A stretch of DNA of 64,000 nt from Owenia fusiformis (taxonomy: Eukaryota; Annelida; Polychaeta; Sabellida; Oweniidae), in NCBI GenBank assembly GCA_903813345.2, contig CAIIXF020000001.1, positions 25,843,915 through 25,907,914 on the forward strand. Direction: 5' to 3'. Under the pieces are notes generated by a model. It was given only the letters and a program-made list of their open reading frames with translations. It ran no database searches and was not told the origin of the DNA. Each line of letters opens with the position of its first letter. Position 1 is the stretch's first letter. A program made the position numbers and the translations under genes. Of the stretch, positions 36,289 to 64,000 are shown piece by piece.

Positions 36289-39184
36289 TTTTCTTCCAAT
36301 AATAGGTAATATCGATAGTATTCGAGTTTTATTGAACAAAATAAAAAATATATATTTTAGAAATTACAACTGACCGGATTACGTTCTTCGTATAAGTAAC
36401 TTCCGGTGGGGACCGATCATTAAAATTAGACTCGAAATGTCTTATGAACCTGTTTTACACGCATGGATCTTGATTCCCATGCATTTTTCATTGGTCTAAC
36501 TCAATGCCGAATCGGAATATTGGACTTTGATATCCTATTTATTCGATTGACTGAGATTCTAGGTGAAAATGAAGACTTCCTGTCTGATAAAACTGAATGG
36601 GATTGGGATTTTTACTTTGAGAATTGTTACCCCTTTCGGGGTTAGAAAAATAAGTCTATAGACTCATTATAATGTTCCTCTCCACGGAAATCTTTAGTAA
36701 AAGGCGAAAGATTTATGCGTGGATGAAGAGAAACCAGAGTGCCTTGAAAAGAAAATTTTGGATATATAAATAATCCTTGTAGCAATAAAATATGGTGTTT
36801 TATTAAAAGTGCTTACATATTTATCAGGTTTAAAACAAGTATGAAAACACAAAGTTATTTATGATTGTGTTCAGCAGTTTTGTCAAAAATGTAATGACAA
36901 TTTGGTATAAAAATCTTTTGGTTTTACTGAAGGAACAAATTGATACACTGGCTTTTTGATAACACTATATTTTTACATCCAGGATCCCATACATTTAGTC
37001 ATTCAAACAATTTTCGTTTTGCCTTTGAAAAGTAGTCAAGCTTCAAGCCCTTGTAAGCCCTCCCCCTCCCATCGGACATACCTTGTGTTGGTGACATATA
37101 AAGTGGGGGCACAAAAGCTTTCGAACCCCTCACTCCCTTCGGTCGTTTGGGAAAACCTTTGTGTCTAGCCCTGTGGGGTGTATTCAACAATATTACCCCT
37201 GCTCTTCGGTCTATATTTCTTAACTAAAACATGCGTTTTCTCTTCTTTATTTAGCTTTCTATCAGACATTGATATTTTGATGCCGCCCCTTTCAGTGACA
37301 ATGTTGAATGACTCATTTGACTTGATATTATTGGCATGCAAAAGATACACTCCTCTACCATAAGTTTTCAATGGATAGCCAATTTATGTTTAATAATTTT
37401 GATCCTAATAGACTAGATGCGAGTAGAAACAATCTTGATATTTATCATGAAAATTCAAATGTGACTTCTTAGTCAGGGAGATTCCCAATAGACCCCATTA
37501 TATAAAAATCACAAAAAGTGAAATATATTTTTTTGTATTGGAAAAATAATATTTTCTTTTATTGGATCTATTTTAATTTCTATAACAATCAGATACACAA
37601 GGGTAATATGAAAAATGAACCACTAAAACTTATGAATATTCAAGTATAAGGGAACTTTCTAAATACCTGCCATGTTATCGGACCCAAATGAGCCACCTGG
37701 TGATGAAACTGCTAACTACCTACTCGCATCTGAGTTATTACAAAATTTATGACGAGGAATTGATGAATTTTTTAAATCTCCAAATATAATCAGGCTTTCA
37801 TCTGTGATTCAATAGGGACTTCTGGTTTCTGGTTGGAGGGGAATATTTGTTTGTTCTCCTTTGTAATTTTTGTGTCACTCTCTTGTAAATTCATAATCTT
37901 ATACATGTTATAAAACTCAAAAAACTTCACTTGGAATATGGTCCAGTTATTTAATTCTTACCAACTAAAGATTTGCTGGATTATGTTTATCATTTTGATG
38001 ATGATGGCCTGTAAAGGGTTGACATACCAACTTATATGCTCTATTTTGTAGGAAAATAATTTCCATTACTCATGGGACACTATGTATCTAACTTATTTGA
38101 TCCACATTCTTTTGATAATTTACCAATTTCAAGCAATTTTTGTCAAGGATGCTCGCTAGATCTGAACCTTTAACAAACTAGAATATAACACTGTTTTGCC
38201 AAAGTGCACATTTTATTTATTCAGTATTAAATATTATATTATTCCAAACTGAACATTTAAAAATCTACAAAGTTGCATATTGACTCATAGAATACAATAT
38301 TGTACATCAATGTAAAGATATTTTGAATTCCTAACAATTTTGCATACCAGTGTATTATCATGGTTTATCCTCAACAAGAACATTCTATTACACAATTTGT
38401 AAAGTCAGAAGTTTGGGTGTAATTTTAAATATCTGAGAAATAAATGTTTTGTTCTTCCTGAGTCTGACACTCCTGACTTTATATAATATTTTAGGTGATG
38501 TCATTTTTTTCATTTTTCAAAAAGATATAGGCTACATTTGGACGAGGGAATATGTGAAACTATTCTTGTAAATCAATGATAACAGTGATATAATAGCCAT
38601 TTATGCTCAGCTGAACCCTGGAGTCCACCTTCTTAAATGTATTTTTGATATACAAAATTATAATTTATGTTGATTTCAGCTATACATGTCAATTCATGAC
38701 AACAATTTTCTTGTTCATCAATGATAACAGTGATATAATAGCCATTTATGCTCAGCTAGAACCCTGTAACCCCCTTCTTTAATGTAATTTTAATTTATAA
38801 AATTATAATTTATGTTGTTGTCAGTTATACATGTTAATTCATGACAACATTTTGATTCATACCAATAGTTCTGTTGTTCAGTGAGTTCATATCCTTAATG
38901 AAAATATCAACAAAGTACCAGGCTACCAGCTCTTGAAGTTTAATGGAGTTGAACTGAAGTAAAACATCCATCTTCAATAGCATATCTGATCTCACTCAGT
39001 GTCCAACATAAGATAGATATGTTTATCCCGAGAACTCTATGATCACAATATTGCAATGTAAATCATTTGAGTTCTAACTAAGTATAATGATGATTGTAGT
39101 GAGTGTTGATCTATCTCGAATCCTGTATATTAAGATATTCTTATGAGTATCCATTATGTCCTAAATCCCAGTACAATTAGACCT
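36289..39184. other. FAM8A1 / CENPW intergenic region
   Basis: Holds the FAM8A1 promoter and probably the CENPW 3' untranslated region. A 60-codon plus-strand frame at 36463-36645, divergent from FAM8A1 and followed by AATAAA at about 36785, matches nothing I know and is left uncalled. A tandem duplication of about 140 bp is at 38571-38850 (sharing 'tcaatgataacagtgatata' and 'ccatttatgctcagct'). The remainder shows nothing gene-like. Confidence 0.5.
38571..38850. repeat. Two-copy ~140 bp tandem duplication
   Basis: 'atcaatgataacagtgatat' followed by 'aatagccatttatgctcagct', 'gaaccctg' and 'aaattataatttatgttg' occurs twice, starting near 38572 and 38716. The copies differ at scattered positions. 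Confidence 0.8.
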
Positions 39185-41238
39185 TCATTTGTGGCACATC
39201 TTCAAAACCTTCTGAAATGAAAATTGGTAAATTCATGAGAATTACTATTAGTACAACTTTTATATAAGTTAAGGTTCCATTTTTCGACAACATTAACAAA
39301 TATTGGGCTCCTTCAAAATCAAATTTTAAATCCAATATATACTGGCTAAGCAAACACATATGTGTACAAAGAAGTAATAATAAAATGCATCCAGACAATA
39401 AACTGTTTTACCTTTTTCACAGCTCTCACATGTTCATCTGTGATTTTCTTTACTTTGCGTCGCTCTGCCTCTGATTTGGCTGCTTGAACTAGCCTCCTTA
39501 CAAACATGACATAGTCAAGGTACATCTGAAAACAGTAACATATAGTATTAAGATAACGCTTGAAAAAGTGAAACACAAGATTACTTACGGGTTTTGCACG
39601 ACAGTTTGCTATCGGCAACAGAAATATCAATGTCGTTATAGCCAAACAATGGAATCTCACTGTCGTTCAGGCACTAGGTGTAACAAAAGATTAAATGTGA
39701 AGGAGGATTGACTCCCAGAATGCAACATCAGTTAAACTTATTTACTTGTGACAGGTTTCAAAATGGCGGAATGGCATTTTGAAAGCTGGCACGTGTCATG
39801 TTGCATTCTGGGAGCCAGAGCCAATCCTTCTTGCGGCATAATCAGGCTCCACAATCACCTCATCATTTGAAGAGTCGGCATTAACATGTGAATATTACAG
39901 TGCTGGTATATATTAATTGATCAGTCGTTTAATTGGCATATTTTCTTGAATTTTAACATTTTATGTCCCAAACTCCCACAAACTGCAGAAAAGTATACCC
40001 CATAAATCATATTTACCAAAATGAGTGTCTCCAAGGCTTCACACCAGCGTATGCATAATGCATTTGTCACGAGTTTGAGCTGAAATTTCTCCAAAATGAA
40101 GTAGGCTAAGGGTAGTCACTGCCAGCTTTGTTTATTGTGGTAAGCTTGTAAGTGCTCAGAAGCAACTAATTCATATGCGCAAAATAATCAAATAATCTGA
40201 TTGGTCTAAACTTTGCTGCACATGCGCACAATGTGTGCCATGTTTTTTTCTAGTGATTTCGTTTCGTTTCATGGAGTTTGCGTTTCAGTGTAACTTCCGC
40301 AAAAATGGCGTGACATGGACAGAATTAACAGGTAAAATCACTTCGAAATTTCAAGAGAACTTTTTACCTATAATAGCAAAATTTTTGTTTTATTTGTGCA
40401 TTCTATCTATCAGATAAGAGTCTCAGGGGTATGTAGGCAAATTCATTTTGATAGGAGCACTCTGTTTAGTTTGAAAACGCACCCTTAATTATTATATATC
40501 AGCACTGTAGTTCAAATTTTTAAGTTTCTATTTGTCATTATGGACACAAATTCCACTATTTTTATACCTTCCGGGACGGAGAAAATAGAGCACTCAACTC
40601 ACTGAGGTAAGAATTTATGACATATGTGACAGAATGTCTTTTTCATAGTGTTAGTAATTAAGGTACAGCTGGAAAGTAACATTTTGGTAAAAAATTGCTA
40701 TACCTGCACATGTTATTTTCTGGTACAAAATAAAGTATGAAGGCATGTATCAATTTCCTTACTTTTTTCAGGAAAGTATCATTACATTGTCTTCTTTTAA
40801 AATATCTGGTAGGCGTTCAAAGGGAACTCCAGGGAATTCTGATATTTCACACTTCCTGTTTTTCCAAATTTTCTTTCAAAGTTTCCAGACAACACAGGAG
40901 CTACCATTGACCTGTTTCCAGGTTTACTAAAAGTAGACAGTGTAATGATACTTTCCTGAAAAAAGCAAGGAAATACACACATGCCTTCATACTTAATTAT
41001 GTACCAGAAAATAACATGTGCAGGTATAGCAATTTTTTACCAAAATGTTACTTTCCAGCTGAACCTTAATTATGTTCACCACTTTAGTTTTTAGGAGAGT
41101 GGAATCAAATTTGAAACCCTAGAATCAATTCATCGAAATATGAATACAAACCAAAACGTCTACATTCGCCTCTAAATGTCTAGGAGTTTGTTCTTTCAAT
41201 ATACGCTTCAGAGTTGATCGTGGAAATGGTTTCTTCAT
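39185..41238 (-). CDS. CENPW: CENPW centromere protein W, histone-fold kinetochore subunit (3 coding exons)
   Basis: CENP-W forms a histone-fold dimer with CENP-T in the CENP-T-W-S-X DNA-binding complex at the inner kinetochore. Coding exons: 41238-41152, 39525-39412, 39211-39185; 29, 38 and 8 codons plus stop, 75 residues (human 88). The first exon reads MKKPFPRSTLKRILKEQTPR then HLEANVDVL. The second reads MYLDYVMFVRRLVQAAKSEA then ERRKVKKITDEHVRAVKK. The third reads KVLKMCHK. These align with human GFLKRVFKRKKPQLRLEKSG, LLFVHRLAEESR and INKEHVLAAAKVILKK. The last acceptor is a tandem NAGNAG (ttcag|aag), so isoforms differing by one Lys are expected. The N-terminal basic tail is shorter than in human. 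Small size makes this less secure than the larger genes, but the full histone-fold pattern is present. Confidence 0.85.
39898..40507. mobile_element. 610 bp MITE with TA target duplication
   Basis: Ends CAGTGCTGGTATATA and TATATATCAGCACTG are inverted; TA flanks both sides (39896-39897 and 40508-40509). Removing it restores continuity of the host repeat, compared with 'gtgaattccacatcaaattt' in the copy at 5880-5900. A TA target suggests the Tc1/mariner group. No transposase frame is inside. Confidence 0.83.
40658..41069. mobile_element. 412 bp long-palindrome (foldback) element
   Basis: Two arms of about 130 bp are reverse complements: left begins TTAAGGTACAGCTGGAAAG, right ends CTTTCCAGCTGAACCTTAA. 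Pairing continues through 'ttttggtaaaaaattgctat', 'cctgcacatgttattttctg' and 'aggaaagtatcattacattg' with a few mismatches. The central 150 bp is unique. The flanks are TAAT/ATTA, so the target may be TTAA or TA. It sits in the same older repeat as the MITE at 39898. Confidence 0.85.
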
Positions 41239-41534
41239 TGTTTAATCAACTGAAACTGAAAACAAAATTTCAAATATTTTCAAATTTTAAACCGGATGTG
41301 ATCTTCAAGTGTGACACACCACATATATATCTGAATATACCTAATTTCAGCGTATTTATTAACCCAATTATCGAATAAATTTAAATTTCTAGATGACAAG
41401 GAGCAAAAGACTATAATCGTTCAATAATCTGATAATATTCATATGTGCAATTATGATTATGTTATGATTTGTCCCTTAGTCTAATAATTTTTATGTGGTT
41501 GCTCATAGGTCTAGATTGTTTTTAATTTTTCAAC
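41239..41534. promoter_or_regulatory. Shared CENPW / DDX24 head-to-head promoter region
   Basis: Only 296 bases separate the two divergent start codons, so both transcripts must start here or overlap. An ETS-like ACCGGATGT lies at 41291-41299. There is no TATA box in an obvious place for either gene. The 5' ends are not fixed by sequence alone. Confidence 0.6.
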
Positions 41535-63935
<22,401 letters not shown>

Positions 63936-64000
63936 GTATCCTTTAATACCACTAACCCATTGAAGCTAGATATAAAAGGGTGGCAAAATCTATTAACCTG

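Larger units (their letters stand above)
39702..41080. repeat. Dispersed repeat, copy interrupted by two later insertions, in CENPW intron 1
   Basis: Same family as 5699-6045. Segments 39702-39897, 40508-40657 and a short piece after 41069 together follow the order of the uninterrupted copy. Between them sit a TA-flanked MITE (39898-40507) and a palindromic element (40658-41069). The layers give a relative age order: host repeat first, then the two insertions. Confidence 0.85.

Noticed and set aside
36463-36645. 60-codon plus-strand gene divergent from FAM8A1
   Set aside because: No recognisable family, no splice support; the downstream AATAAA alone is weak in AT-rich DNA.

Overview
This is a 64 kb piece of nuclear DNA from an invertebrate animal. 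The genes have many short exons with GT/AG introns. The proteins are close orthologues of conserved human genes. The DNA is AT-rich and full of small inverted-repeat transposons, LINE remnants and ACATGTACATGT-type simple sequence, as is common in marine invertebrates (molluscs, other lophotrochozoans, hemichordates, amphioxus). I cannot name the phylum or species from this window alone. No bacterial-type operon, CRISPR array or phage-like region is present.

Layout, left to right: (1) MSH6 N-terminal half, minus strand, 911-6380; the catalytic part lies left of the window. (2) ALDH8A1, plus strand, 9054-14183, complete in nine coding exons. (3) ERGIC3, plus strand, 16424-27475, complete in eleven coding exons. 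Its 4.2 kb seventh intron holds a whole antisense ROMO1 gene (23286-23858), an intact tRNA-Pro(CGG) gene (25653-25724) and a tRNA pseudogene. (4) FAM8A1, minus strand, 33101-36288, five coding exons. (5) CENPW, minus strand, 39185-41238, three coding exons, head-to-head with (6) DDX24, plus strand, 41535 to the right edge, fourteen exons seen. DDX24's 11.6 kb seventh intron holds a complete antisense carboxylesterase/cholinesterase-family gene (49008-52066) with a signal peptide, a full Ser-Glu-His triad and a GPI-type tail.

I built the exon chains by hand from splice sites. The reading-frame phase closes at every junction of every gene, giving 378 (partial), 488, 387, 80, 303, 75, 608 and about 827 (partial) residues.

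The genes do not form one pathway: mismatch repair, kynurenine catabolism, ER-Golgi traffic, mitochondrial inner membrane, ER membrane, kinetochore, ribosome biogenesis/RNA helicase and a surface esterase. Gene order is eukaryotic and mosaic, with head-to-head pairs (MSH6/ALDH8A1, CENPW/DDX24) and two nested antisense genes.

Most of the remaining sequence is transposon-derived. Several insertions can be dated relative to each other because they nest in, or can be compared with, uninterrupted copies in this same window: a LINE with a 14 bp target-site duplication inside a repeat whose empty site is near the window start; a TA-flanked MITE plus a long palindrome inside one repeat copy; a 491 bp element with an 8 bp duplication; and a 141 bp element with a 10 bp duplication. 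I found no convincing undescribed molecular system. The best leads are the nested genes, the transposon insertions and a few odd sequence features of the known proteins.
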